Positions 5,840 to 15,409 of a stretch of 64,000 nucleotides of DNA are shown here, piece after piece. Made by a program: the position numbers and the translations under genes. Each line of letters opens with the position of its first letter. Within the stretch, counting starts at the first letter, position 1. Under the pieces are notes generated by a model. That model was not told the origin of the DNA. It ran no database searches and worked only from the letters and a program-made list of their open reading frames with translations. The stretch comes from DASQZT01 sp963728965 (lineage in GTDB: Bacteria > Acidobacteriota > Terriglobia > Bryobacterales > Bryobacteraceae), in NCBI GenBank assembly GCA_963728965.1, contig CAVSMH010000003.1, forward strand, positions 1 to 64,000, read 5' to 3'.

Positions 5840-8800
5840 GCGGCCTTCTTGGGCGGGTGGATCAGTTCCTCGATCGTGTCGCGGAACCGTTTGACCAGCG
5901 CCCGGAATTGATCGGGGGGCAGGTTCCGGCGCGCGGAATTGAGCTTCTTGAGTAGTTCCGGCCGCACCTTCGCCCGCTCCCCCTCATCCGCGTATCGGTA
6001 CGCGTCGAGCTGCCCTTCAGCGTCCAGGCGCGTGAACGCCGCCAAGTCCCGGTCCTTACCCGCCGCGGCCGTCGAGTTTCGCAAATCCTTCACCGTGAGC
6101 TTGCCCTCGGCGAGGGCCTTGCGCGCCAGCTCGACCGCGCGCCGGTCGCCGCGCTGGATGGCGCCCATCAGCTCGCGCTTGAGCCGCATCCGCTCGAAAC
6201 TCTCGGCCGACTGGCCGCCGGCGTCGCGCGTTTCGCCGAGCAGCTCGCCGATGCGCTGCTGAAACGGGGTCTTGGTGATGTACGACGGCGCCGAGGTGAC
6301 GCCGATCTGCGGCGCGAGCTGCATGGCGAGCGACCCGCCGCGGCGCCGCTCCTGGAGCAGGTTCGACGCGCTGTACGGCATGTACGTCTGCGCCACGTGC
6401 GCGGCCACGTCCGCCGCCTGCTTCCAGGCGGGGTCGTTCGTGTTGCGGATCCGCACGCCGAAATAGTTCTGGTTCTGAGCCAGCTCGATCGCCAGGCGCA
6501 GCAGCGGGTTGAGCTTGTTGCGCGCCGCCTGGACCGGATGCGTGCGCCAGTGGAACACGTCTTTCATGTAGCCGATCAGCGTCAGCCGCTCGGCGTTGCC
6601 GCTCTCATCCATTCCCCCCGTGCGCGGGAAAAAGTAGTCGCGCCACTCGTCGGGATCGTCGCCGGTCATCAGCTTGTTGAGCGACGCGCCCAGGATCGCC
6701 GTCAGCAGCGGCAGCGCCAGCACGTACGCCATGCGCGGTGTGAATTCGGGGGGCGGGACCACACGCCCAGGCTCACCCGGTGAGCCTCCGGGCCCGGCAT
6801 CGTCCGCACCGCCGCCACCCGGGCCGCCGCGACGGCCGCCGCCGCCCATCCGGTTGCCCGCCCACTTCGCGCCCTGCCAGCCGTAGCGGATCCAGTCCAC
6901 GCCGCCGCCGCCGATCTCGCGGAACGTGCCCAGGTTCCAACCGAGCGACTGGACCGAGATCATGCCGAGGTCCTTGGCGACGCGATTCCAGAACAGGTTG
7001 TCGTACACGAGCTGCCCGAATCGGTTGTCGATCGAGTCCCAGGCCCGCGCCAGCAGGCCCCGCATCTCTTCGGGCGTCGCGTCCGGGCGGTGCTCCGCGA
7101 TCGAGCGCGCCATGTTGACGAACGCGCCGACCTTCTGGCGCGGCACCAGCCATTCCATGATGGGCCAGGCTGCCGCCTCGACCGCCGCGCCGAGGTTGCG
7201 CGGCACGTGGTGCGGGCCGAGGAGTTGCCCGATTTTGCCGGCGACGTCGGCTTTCCGCCAGGCGTCGACGAAGCGCTGCCGGAAGCGTGTCCGGTACAGC
7301 TCGTCCATCTTCACGCGCCCGCCCGCCTCGATCAGTTGCTCGACATACTGCCGCAGTTCGGGATCCTGGATGGTGTCGTCGAGGTAGGCGCGCATCACCC
7401 GGCTGCCCTGCACGAGGTTACTCACCGGAGTAATCGGGATCTTCGCTGCCTGGACGGCGGCGCCGGCCAGGTCGCCGGCGAATGCTTCCTCGAAGGCCAG
7501 CGCCAGGCGCGAGGTGAGCGCCTCGAACGTGGTGAACCCCGCGTGATAGCCCGACACGCCCAGCGCGCACTGAAGCATCGAATTGCTGGTGGCGCGCAGC
7601 GTCTGGTACAAGGCCTTGCCGCCCAGGCCCGGCGCCAGGAAGTTTTTGACCACGCGCGCCGCGGCTTCCGGCATGAAATAGTGCCCGCGCAGGATCAGCC
7701 CGCCCACGGGGTATTGCGTGCGCTGCGTGTGCAGCGCCATGCCGTATTCCAGATGGCGCAGCTCGCCCAGCTCCGGGTGCATGGCGACGAAGCGATCGAA
7801 CCAGCGGAACAGGCCCGGCGCCGTCTCGCGGAATTTCTGGCGCGCATGGACGTACGCCGCGACCATGTTGGCCGCCTTCTCCCGGCCGCCGCGGACGTAC
7901 CGCTGATAGCTCGGCGAGCTGGTCGCGCCGAGGCGCAGGTCGGCGAGGTCACGCATTTCTTTCTTGAACGTGGGGTCGTTGGCGAGGCGCCGCAGATCGT
8001 AGCGGTCGTCCAAGACGTGGCCGATTTCGTGGATGAGCACCGACTCCGGACCGGCGAACCGGGTGCGGATGGTGGATTGCTCGCGCACGCTGTAGCCGAA
8101 CTTCTCGCCGCGCATGGTGGCGACGCGGCGGTGGTCGATACCCAGGTGCTCGGCTACGCGCAGCAGGCCGGTGTACATCTCCTCATCGAGGGCTTCTTTG
8201 ACTTTGACCCACGGAGGTCCCCAAATCGCGCCGATGGGATCGGGCAGCTCGACCCAGCCCGCCGGCGCGCGCTTACGCTTGAGAATCGGGACGTAGCGCA
8301 CCAGGCCCGTGCCCTTCATCTCCTGGAGGAAGCGGTGCGCGAGCAGATACCGCTCCATCTCTTTCAGCTTGAGGAGCACCAGGTCGATCGCGTTCTCGCT
8401 CACCGGCTCCAGCCCGGCGTCGATGCCCTCCTGGAAGGATTGGTACTTGCGCTTCTTGAGAAACGCTTTCGGTCCCTCAATGGGCCGTTTGGCGAAGATG
8501 CTCTTGAACACGTCGCCGGCTTTGTCCGGCCGCTTCCAGACGTGCGGGAAGTACGTTTCGTAGAACGTCTGGAGCTTGCCGGTTCCCAGGCCCTGCACCG
8601 CATCGCGCGTCCGGTCGAGCAGGTCGCGCACCGCGTCGGCCCACTCCTGGAGACGGTCGGCCGGCTGCCGCTCGCCCGCTTCGATGCGGTTGATAAAATC
8701 GAGGGACTCCTGAAGGCCGCGGGCGGAGAAGTAGGCCCGCGCCTCTGCTAACGCGTGCTCCGCCCGCAGGTACTCCTGCGCCGATCGCGCGGCCTGCGCG

Positions 8801-11800
8801 CGCAGCGCGAGCGCGGAACGCTCGGCGGCGTCGGAGCGGGTCTGTGGCGCGAAGGTCTTTTGCAGCTCGTCGAGGGTTTCGGAGACGCCGCTTAAGCGGT
8901 GCGGCGCGAGGGAATACGCGGGGCCTTTGTCGCCGGGGCCGGGGTCTTGGCCGGGTTGCCGAAGATTTTTCGGGAGAGATCGTCGAGACTCTTCAGCTCC
9001 TTCGGATCGGTTATCAGTTTGCGGGTGTTGAAGAGGGGTCCCGTTTTCATCGAAGTCCTCCGGTGCGGCCTGACGCAGCGCGTCCGCGACCGCTTTTCCA
9101 TGTTCGCGCTCTACGGCTGCGAAGTAAAGATCCAGTACCCTCCGCGCCTGTTGGGGGGTGATTCCGGCTTCTTTCCAGAAGGCCGGGCCTCGGGCCGCGT
9201 GGGCCGCGATCTCATAAGACAGTTCCTCGGGTCTGTAGCCGGCGGCGCGTAACAGCCGCGCGATCCTCACGCCCCCCGGAGAAAGAATCAGGCGCGCCGT
9301 GTTTTCTTTCGTCAGCTCAACCAGCGCACCCCCGCCCGCAATGAGTTGGGCGCGATGGAACCGCTCCTCGCGTAGCGCCTCGTCACGGTTCTCCAAGTGG
9401 GGGCCAATCTCGACGAGGATCACCGGCGCGCCCGTGTCCAGGGCCTGCCGGATCGCGGGCGCCAGCTTCCCGCTCGCCGCGGCACTTTCCGCCAGGTCCG
9501 CCAACGCCCGCGCATATGCCGGTGGCAGAGTAACCGCGTCCCAGGGCCGCGCCGGCGATCCCAACCTGAGGAACAAGGCGGTGAGGATTTTGCGCGCCTG
9601 CCAGTTGATCGCTACGTAATTGTCGTCGGGCCGGTGTTCCGCCTCCGCGTCGCGCAGCACTTCCTCGATCGATGCGTTCGGCGCGAACGGCGTCTGCCGG
9701 ACGGAAAGCGCTGGTCCGCCCGTCGTGTGCCGGATCACCGGGAACACCTTCAGGATTTCCTCGAGAACGGGCAGCCCGGTCTCCGGGTTCGTCGGAACGA
9801 AGAACCGGAGTTTGCCCTCGATGCGCTCGCGGATAATGCCCGGAATCGTCTCGATCTGGCCGCGCGTGCCGTACTCCACGCCCGCCACCTCGAACGCCGC
9901 CTCGCGATGCACCTGGGTCCGCACCAGCTTCAGGCCGGCCGCCAGCGTTACTTGCTCGCCCTGCTCGACCACGCCCGTGAAGATGGCGCGTGGATCGGTC
10001 AGCTCGCGGCCCACGCCGAGCGCCTGGAGTACTTCCGCCACATGCGCGTTGGGAATTTCCAGCCCTACGACGCGCTGGCCCTCGCCGTAGGGCACGCGCA
10101 CCACGTTCATGCCGCGGGCGCCGGTCTTCTGAATGTTGCGCCACACGCCGAGCACGGCGCCGCCGATCAGGTGCAGCTCGCGCGTGCGGACCTTGGGGAC
10201 GCGGCTGTACGCCTCGTTCCACCAGGCGCGCGCCGCCTGGTCCGAGACGGGCTCGTACTTGTCCTGGAGTTCCTCGCCGCTCAACCGGTCCACGTTGCCG
10301 TTGGGCCGCAGCACCGCGAACATGCGCCACGTCCGGCCGCTCGCCGGGTCGGTGTGCGTGCCCGAGGGCGCCGCCATGACGATATTCCCGCTGCGCTTCT
10401 GGCGGAACCATCCGGACGCGCCTTGCTGCGTGGGGTGGAGCTCGTCGTGATCGCGCTGCCACTGGCGCGCTTCCTCGAATTTGTACGGGCGCGTGGGCTC
10501 GTCCACCTCGAAGGCGTAATGGTAGGTTTTGGCCGTCTCGTCCGAGGTCGGGATCTCTTCGGACTTCCTCAGCCGCACGGCCAGCGCGCCGCGCAGATCG
10601 CTCACACCCTCGTCGAACGTGCCGTTACGTTTGGCCGCCTCGACGGCCTCGCCGAAGTGCCCGACGAACTGCTCGAAAACCTGGTTCTGCTTGACCACGG
10701 GCAGGGAGAGCACGCGATTCAGGAACCGCGGCACGTTGCGCATATCGCCGGGGTCGATGTTGCCGGTCGGCTTTTGCGTGCGCGGATCGCGCCGCATCAC
10801 GCCCATGTCGGCGAGCAGCTCTTTTCCCTCGTCCGTGCGGACCATCGCGGCGTAGGTCATGCCCAGGCCGGTGACGCCGTACTCGCTCTCGAAATTGTAC
10901 TTGGCGATTTCCCCGGCGCCCGCTGCCTCTCGCGAGCCTTTGGTGAGCGCACCCAGGGATGCCAGGCGCCGGGCGATGGTGGCCGAGAATCGCTTGTCGC
11001 CACCGATATCCACGGACAGCAGCACGTATTCGGGCGCGCTTGCCTGGTCCGAGCGGTGGGTGCGGCCGAAGTCCTGGAGCTGCTTGTCCGCAGACCATTT
11101 CAACTCCAGCGCGATGTGGACGCGCCGCTGCTTGTTCTTGGCCCGGTTGGAGGCGTGGAGCGAAATGCCGGTCGAGGCCGCGTCCGAGATAATCGCGATG
11201 CGTTTGTCGCCGCTCTGGAACGCCGCCACTTCGGCGAGGTTGGTTTTCCCCTGCGCCACACCCTCGGCTTTGCGCTTGAGCACGGCCTTCTTGCCGGTCT
11301 TTTTATCGACGCCGATGCGCTCTTTCCGGCCGGTCAGCTCGGCCACGCCAATGCCCTTTGGCTCGAAGTGCTCGATGATGAGGTCGATCGGGTTGCCGGG
11401 CAGCGCCATGTCGCTGAGCGAGTCGCGCAGCTTCTCGCGCATGTCCCAGGCGACCTTATCAATCGCGTGAATCTTCTCGCCCTTGGCGTCGAGCTTGTCG
11501 GTGCCATCGGGGTTCTTTTCGTAGACGGGACGGACCGCTCTCTTTCCGTCCTTCGTCTGATACTCCTCGTAGGCGTGGATCGGGAACACCTGGACGATGA
11601 GGCGGTCGAGCACCTCGCGCGGGGTCCAGTCGATGTCTTCCAGTTGGCCGCCGTGCTCGCGCACGTTCTGGAGCATGCGGTTCTGTTGCGCCTCGCCGGT
11701 GGTCATCAGCGAGATCACCACGCTGGCGTTGTCGGCGAGCGCCTTTTCGATTTCCGCAATACAGGTCGGCACCTTGATCGCGGTGATGAGCTGCTTGAAA

Positions 11801-12210
11801 AACCGCTGGTGCGCGGCCCAAAACTGCGACATGGCGCGGGCGCGCGCCCGGCCCGGCGCGTGGGTATGCGCCACCGCCTCGTTGATTTTCTGGATCACCG
11901 ACAGCCAGGCGTTGGCCGCCACGTCGTACAGGCGGAGCTGCTCGGGGCTGAGCTCGTGGATGCGCTCGCGGTAGTCCACGCCCTCGTAGCTGATGGTGCG
12001 CGCCATGTAGGCGCCGCGGGCCTTGAGGTCGCGGGCGACCATCTCCATCGCACCCACGCCGCCGTTTTCGATTTCCATCACGAAATCGCCGAATTCCTTG
12101 AACGGCGTACCCTCGCCCCACAGGCCCAGGCGCGTCATGTAGGCCATGTTCGCCACTTCGGTCGCGCCCGTCGCCGAGGCGTACACGACATCGAAGCGCC
12201 CTCGTTCCAT
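5836..12210 (-). CDS. Giant polyvalent-type phage protein: Strawberry-notch helicase half, metallopeptidase motif
   Basis: From the Met at 12210 the frame encodes about 2124 aa. Residues 1-110 match the end of the Strawberry-notch ATPase domain (VVYASATGATEVANMAYM, then FKEFGDFVMEIENGGVGAME). The helicase C domain follows, with LQDFGRTHRSDQ near residue 380. The Walker A/DEAD half is absent, so the helicase is cut at its N-terminus. Much further on, VLIHEIGHVLDD at about 1394 is a zinc-peptidase-type HExxH. A Gly-rich segment lies near 1790-1815, followed by a possible membrane span. Sbno helicase plus peptidase in one huge protein is typical of polyvalent proteins thought to enter the host with phage DNA. 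Internal and 5' oddities are listed under findings. Confidence 0.7.
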   Translation of the reverse strand: MERGRFDVVYASATGATEVANMAYMTRLGLWGEGTPFKEFGDFVMEIENGGVGAMEMVARDLKARGAYMARTISYEGVDYRERIHELSPEQLRLYDVAANAWLSVIQKINEAVAHTHAPGRARARAMSQFWAAHQRFFKQLITAIKVPTCIAEIEKALADNASVVISLMTTGEAQQNRMLQNVREHGGQLEDIDWTPREVLDRLIVQVFPIHAYEEYQTKDGKRAVRPVYEKNPDGTDKLDAKGEKIHAIDKVAWDMREKLRDSLSDMALPGNPIDLIIEHFEPKGIGVAELTGRKERIGVDKKTGKKAVLKRKAEGVAQGKTNLAEVAAFQSGDKRIAIISDAASTGISLHASNRAKNKQRRVHIALELKWSADKQLQDFGRTHRSDQASAPEYVLLSVDIGGDKRFSATIARRLASLGALTKGSREAAGAGEIAKYNFESEYGVTGLGMTYAAMVRTDEGKELLADMGVMRRDPRTQKPTGNIDPGDMRNVPRFLNRVLSLPVVKQNQVFEQFVGHFGEAVEAAKRNGTFDEGVSDLRGALAVRLRKSEEIPTSDETAKTYHYAFEVDEPTRPYKFEEARQWQRDHDELHPTQQGASGWFRQKRSGNIVMAAPSGTHTDPASGRTWRMFAVLRPNGNVDRLSGEELQDKYEPVSDQAARAWWNEAYSRVPKVRTRELHLIGGAVLGVWRNIQKTGARGMNVVRVPYGEGQRVVGLEIPNAHVAEVLQALGVGRELTDPRAIFTGVVEQGEQVTLAAGLKLVRTQVHREAAFEVAGVEYGTRGQIETIPGIIRERIEGKLRFFVPTNPETGLPVLEEILKVFPVIRHTTGGPALSVRQTPFAPNASIEEVLRDAEAEHRPDDNYVAINWQARKILTALFLRLGSPARPWDAVTLPPAYARALADLAESAAASGKLAPAIRQALDTGAPVILVEIGPHLENRDEALREERFHRAQLIAGGGALVELTKENTARLILSPGGVRIARLLRAAGYRPEELSYEIAAHAARGPAFWKEAGITPQQARRVLDLYFAAVEREHGKAVADALRQAAPEDFDENGTPLQHPQTDNRSEGAEESRRSLPKNLRQPGQDPGPGDKGPAYSLAPHRLSGVSETLDELQKTFAPQTRSDAAERSALALRAQAARSAQEYLRAEHALAEARAYFSARGLQESLDFINRIEAGERQPADRLQEWADAVRDLLDRTRDAVQGLGTGKLQTFYETYFPHVWKRPDKAGDVFKSIFAKRPIEGPKAFLKKRKYQSFQEGIDAGLEPVSENAIDLVLLKLKEMERYLLAHRFLQEMKGTGLVRYVPILKRKRAPAGWVELPDPIGAIWGPPWVKVKEALDEEMYTGLLRVAEHLGIDHRRVATMRGEKFGYSVREQSTIRTRFAGPESVLIHEIGHVLDDRYDLRRLANDPTFKKEMRDLADLRLGATSSPSYQRYVRGGREKAANMVAAYVHARQKFRETAPGLFRWFDRFVAMHPELGELRHLEYGMALHTQRTQYPVGGLILRGHYFMPEAAARVVKNFLAPGLGGKALYQTLRATSNSMLQCALGVSGYHAGFTTFEALTSRLALAFEEAFAGDLAGAAVQAAKIPITPVSNLVQGSRVMRAYLDDTIQDPELRQYVEQLIEAGGRVKMDELYRTRFRQRFVDAWRKADVAGKIGQLLGPHHVPRNLGAAVEAAAWPIMEWLVPRQKVGAFVNMARSIAEHRPDATPEEMRGLLARAWDSIDNRFGQLVYDNLFWNRVAKDLGMISVQSLGWNLGTFREIGGGGVDWIRYGWQGAKWAGNRMGGGGRRGGPGGGGADDAGPGGSPGEPGRVVPPPEFTPRMAYVLALPLLTAILGASLNKLMTGDDPDEWRDYFFPRTGGMDESGNAERLTLIGYMKDVFHWRTHPVQAARNKLNPLLRLAIELAQNQNYFGVRIRNTNDPAWKQAADVAAHVAQTYMPYSASNLLQERRRGGSLAMQLAPQIGVTSAPSYITKTPFQQRIGELLGETRDAGGQSAESFERMRLKRELMGAIQRGDRRAVELARKALAEGKLTVKDLRNSTAAAGKDRDLAAFTRLDAEGQLDAYRYADEGERAKVRPELLKKLNSARRNLPPDQFRALVKRFRDTIEELIHPPKKAA
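8892..9050 (-). CDS. 52-aa ORF nested out of frame in the giant gene
   Basis: An ATG at 9050 preceded by CCGGAGGACTTCG opens MKTGPLFNTRKLITDPKELK, then SLDDLSRKIFGNP and a Pro/Ala/Lys tail. Over this interval 39 of its 52 codons end in G or C, against 29 of 54 for the giant frame. The giant frame's product here is low-complexity. Either this is a true overlapping gene, or the giant ORF reads through a former gene junction. Confidence 0.4.
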   Translation of the reverse strand: MKTGPLFNTRKLITDPKELKSLDDLSRKIFGNPAKTPAPATKAPRIPSRRTA

Positions 12211-12628
12211 GCCGCTTCGCGTCCGCCGGGAACCGTTCGAGGCCGGCATCCGTGTGATCGCCCTCGTGCAAATCCTGGAAGGTAGCGCCGTCGTCCGGCA
12301 CGAACGTGTCTGCAATGGGATAGGGCGAGGGGTCGAGCGCATACGCGCCGCCCAGCGTGTCGCCGGTGCGGTAGCAGCGCCAGTGGGTCGCCCAAGCGGG
12401 CGGGGAAGGACGGTAGACGGAGGCCCACTGGTGCGGGTCGTCGGGCACGAAATAGACGGGCGGGGTGGGGTTCGACTCCTCGCCCAGCGCGTTCAAAAAC
12501 GTGACGTAGTAGGCGTAGGTCGCGCCGATGGTGAGCACGCCGCCCCCGGCGGCCACCACGGTGGGCGCGGTGGCCAGGGGATCGAGCCCCCACGCGCTAA
12601 AAGTCGCGCCATCGTCGCGGCGGCGCGC
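12206..12628 (-). pseudogene. Fragment of a phage structural protein with Ig/FN3-like domain
   Basis: In a third frame between the portal remnant and the giant gene, about 140 codons read as a natural phage structural segment: YAYYVTFLNALGEESNPTP, then THWRCYRTGDTLGGAYAL and DTFVPDDGATFQDLHEGDH. This is the repeated Ig-like layout seen in virion proteins with receptor or decoration roles. It has no start of its own at the left of the domain and no proper end. The frame simply runs into the helicase region out of phase. Confidence 0.5.
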
Positions 12629-13014
12629 ATCGCCCCGTGGAACCGCGCGAACTGCGGCAGCGTCTTACGCCACTCGTCGCCGCCCTGCTTCATGCGGCAG
12701 CGCGTGACGGCATAGTCGATGAGGGCGGCGTCGTCGCCGAATAGCGCCGCGTGCTCCTTGGCCCACTTGCTGAACACCTGCCACTGCGTGAGCGGCACCT
12801 GGAAGTTGGGCGGGCCCTCCGCGCCCAGCTCGGGGACTTCGGTGCGACCGCGCCAGCGCCGGTAGTAGCGCGTGAACCGGCGCATCCGGCCGTCGTGATC
12901 GGCGAGCGCGTTGCGAAAGTCTTCCTGTACGCGGATCGCCAGCCGCGATAGCTCGGCCTTCGGCAGGAGGAGCTGCCGCGCGTCGGCCTTGGCAATCAGG
13001 CGCGGGTCGAGCAC
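12629..13014 (-). pseudogene. N-terminal remnant of a phage portal-like protein
   Basis: The GTG at 13014 overlaps the stop of the upstream small membrane gene (TAGTG). About 125 residues look native, with KADARQLLLPKAELSRLAIR and NFQVPLTQWQVFSKWAKEHA. The latter is the type of early helix seen in portal proteins placed after the terminase. Around 12629 the coherent reading moves to another frame, and this frame continues as Pro/Trp/Arg-rich noise to 12493. Portal proteins are normally 400-700 aa, so most of the gene is gone. The portal call rests on position and this short stretch. Confidence 0.5.
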
Positions 13015-13187
13015 TATTTGATCTCGTCGAGCGGGGATGGCGCCAGATGCGCGAGGGTGGTGCCGGCGGCCATGGTGGTGGCGCCCAGGCCCGGCGAATG
13101 CGCCAGGTGCGCGACCAGCACGCCGGCCACGGCGTTGATGGCGGCCACCAGGATGGCTTTCAGGATGGGGGTGATGATGGCTTTCAT
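13014..13187 (-). CDS. 57-aa holin-like small membrane protein
   Basis: The ATG at 13187 overlaps the terminase stop and the TAG overlaps the portal GTG. The product starts MKAIITPILKAILVAAINAV and continues Ala/Val/Leu-rich to about residue 27, one membrane span, followed by a short polar end (SPLDEIK). Small membrane proteins between terminase and portal occur in some phages. A holin role is only a guess. Confidence 0.5.
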   Translation of the reverse strand: MKAIITPILKAILVAAINAVAGVLVAHLAHSPGLGATTMAAGTTLAHLAPSPLDEIK

Positions 13188-14831
13188 TTGGCGATGGGCG
13201 CGAATTCGACCGAACGCGAGCCGGTCCGCTCCTCCACCAGGAGGTCGGTGGGTTTGTTTTCGAGCTTCAGCTCATCCCATACCTTGAGCGGGAACGTGGC
13301 GTGCGCCCAAAAGAGCTTGCCGAGCAGCTTGGCCAGGCGGCGCGTGCTCCGGAAAGAGCGCTTGTTCTCGCGCGCCGCGACGGCCGCGACGTGCCTGGCG
13401 CCGCGATACGCGATAGCCGCGTCAGACGCGATGCCGTCTGTCTCGGCCCAGCCGCGGATGGTCTTTTTCAGCGCGTCGAGCCGCTTTTCCTTGGCCCTCA
13501 GCGGCGCGATCTCGCGGGCGATCTCGCCCGCCTCGTCCACTACCTTGCGTCGTTCGTCTGTCACAGCCGTACGAGTTGCCCTCTGTCCGGTTGTCGGCGC
13601 GGGCCGTAGCGCTTTAGGCTCCAGGCGGCAGCGCAGTTTCGCCACTTGCTCGCCGTTCATGCGGTCGTAGATGTGGACCACGGTGTAATCGGGGTCGGCG
13701 GCCCCCAGCGTCCCGGTGGCGTCGATCCCCTCACACACGTCGATGCCGGCGACGTACTGGTGGCCCTGGATGGGCTTTTTGTATACCACCAGCGGCCCGC
13801 GCTCCTTCGGCAGGAAGGCGAGCACGGGCTTGACGCCGTTATGGAACTCCTCCAGCTCGCCCACCTGGGCGCCCTCGATGACCGGCATCTTGGCCAGGTG
13901 CGAGAGCGAGAAGCGCGGCCGTCCGCTGTGCAGGAACGCCTCTTCGGGGCAGCAGGGATATTCTTGGTGAAAGATTTCGACCGAGCCCTGGCACTTGTTC
14001 CTGATGGCCCAGCGGCGCCAGGCGAGTTGTCCGAGCGTCAGGTTGTACTGCTGAGCCAGCTCGCGCTCCTCCCCGGAGAGCGTGGCCTCGAACGCGCCCG
14101 GGTCTTCCAGTCGGATGGTGTACTCGGGGTGGTCGTACCAGGCGAAGAACAGCGGCACCCAATCCGTCTCCACGGTCGGATCGGAAGCCTCCAGCCAGAG
14201 GCGATGAAAATCGCCGCCCACGCCGTTGGCAGTGCTCTCGACGATCACTACCGTGTCGGGGTCGTCGGGCACGCTTTGCATCAGGCCCGTCATGAGCGTG
14301 CGCGCGTCGCGCCAGAAGGCGTATTCGGAGAGGTGCAGGAAGCGCAGGGAGGAGCCGCGGCCGGTCTTGAGGTTGTTGGCCGTGGCCACGCGGACATAGC
14401 CGCCGCCCTCCCATTCGAGCAGCGTGCCCCTGTGCTCGCTCACTACCGGGAGCGTGCCGAGCAGGCCCCGAAAGGGCGTGTAGCCGGCCTGGAGCTGGGT
14501 GTAGTAGCCGAAGATTTGCGAGGTGGCTTCCGCCTCGTGGGCGACCACCAGGCGCCTTCTGGCCCGGCACAAAGGCGCACGCCTTGAAGGCGTGGGTAGC
14601 GGTGCCCGTCGAGATCATCACCTGGCGCCCCTTGAGCACCACGAGGCGGACCGCCTTGCGCTCGGCGCGCCGGCGGGCGATCAGCTCGGCCAGCCGGATC
14701 TGCGCGGGCTGCGGCTCGAACGGCACGGTAATCCCGCGCTTGTTCCGGATGGTCAGCGATTCGCGGCAGAAGGCGCTACGGTCGTTGTGAAATGCTTCGC
14801 GCGCAGCAAGCGTGGCTGGGGTGTCGCCCAC
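13184..14831 (-). pseudogene. Terminase large subunit with a single-base frameshift
   Basis: The first frame, from GTG 14831, carries the N-terminal part with an adenine-like motif (FEPQPAQIRLAELI) and a Walker-A-like VVLKGRQVMISTGT. Near 14553-14557 the coherent reading moves to the next frame, RRRLVVAHEAEATSQIFGYY. That frame continues with LHLSEYAFWRD (Walker B region), VIVESTANGVGGDF, and a nuclease domain with VAGIDVCEGID and DPDYTVVHIYDR. One fewer C in GGCGCC would restore a single ORF of about 550 aa, the normal TerL size. This could be true decay or a base-call error. Confidence 0.75.
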
Positions 14832-14845
14832 ACCGCATATCGGCG

Positions 14846-15409
14846 CTACGCGGCCGTGGCGTTAATGCCGCGCATTTCGAGCGCCCGGCGCATCTCGCTT
14901 TTGGCGCGCTGTAGCAGTTGCGAGGAGCGCGACTGGCGCACGCCGAAGGCCTTGCCCACGCCGGCCAGCTTCCCGCCGCGCAGGAAGTAGATCTCGATCA
15001 CCTGGCGGTCGGCGTTGGGCATGCCGTCGAGGGCCTGCGCGATGCGCCTGCGGAGCTGCTTTGCCTTCACTCCCGCGTCGAGGGACGCCAGGCGCGTGTC
15101 CTCGGCCGATTCGGCGTGCTCCTGGGTCAGCTCCTCGTGGGTGTTGTCGCGATACCGCTTCCGGCGGCAGCTTTCCTTGATCTCCCCGCGCACCCGCTGC
15201 GAGGCGTAGACGCGGAACGGGACGCCGCGCGAGGGATCGTATTTGGTGGCGGCATCCATGAGTCCGATGTTGCCGGCCTGCACCAGGTCGTCCAGCTCGA
15301 AGCACGGCGGGAGCGACTTCATCACAAACTTGGCAATCTGGCGCACCAGGTCGAGATTCTCCTCAACCAGGCGATTGCGTTCGATGAGGAACGCGCGTAC
15401 GGTTTTCAT
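14846..15409 (-). CDS. Phage-encoded sigma-70 family factor
   Basis: The ATG at 15409 overlaps the TerS-like stop (ATGA) and gives 187 aa. Region 2 is clear: NRLVEENLDLVRQIAKFV, then FELDDLVQAGNIGLMDAATK and VPFRVYASQRVRGEIKESCR. A short region 3 and a region-4 HTH follow (MPNADRQVIEIYFLRGGKLA, then RSSQLLQRAKSEMRR). The pattern is closest to FliA/WhiG/SigF group factors and lacks the region 1.1 of housekeeping factors. It ends 15 bases before the terminase start. Control of late phage genes is the natural inference. Confidence 0.85.
   Translation of the reverse strand: MKTVRAFLIERNRLVEENLDLVRQIAKFVMKSLPPCFELDDLVQAGNIGLMDAATKYDPSRGVPFRVYASQRVRGEIKESCRRKRYRDNTHEELTQEHAESAEDTRLASLDAGVKAKQLRRRIAQALDGMPNADRQVIEIYFLRGGKLAGVGKAFGVRQSRSSQLLQRAKSEMRRALEMRGINATAA

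Noticed and set aside
9397..12285. Very long open frame on the plus strand, 962 codons, opposite the giant phage gene
   Set aside because: The product is His/Arg/Ala/Val-rich with no domain, and the opposite strand holds clear helicase motifs. It is a GC-driven antisense shadow.
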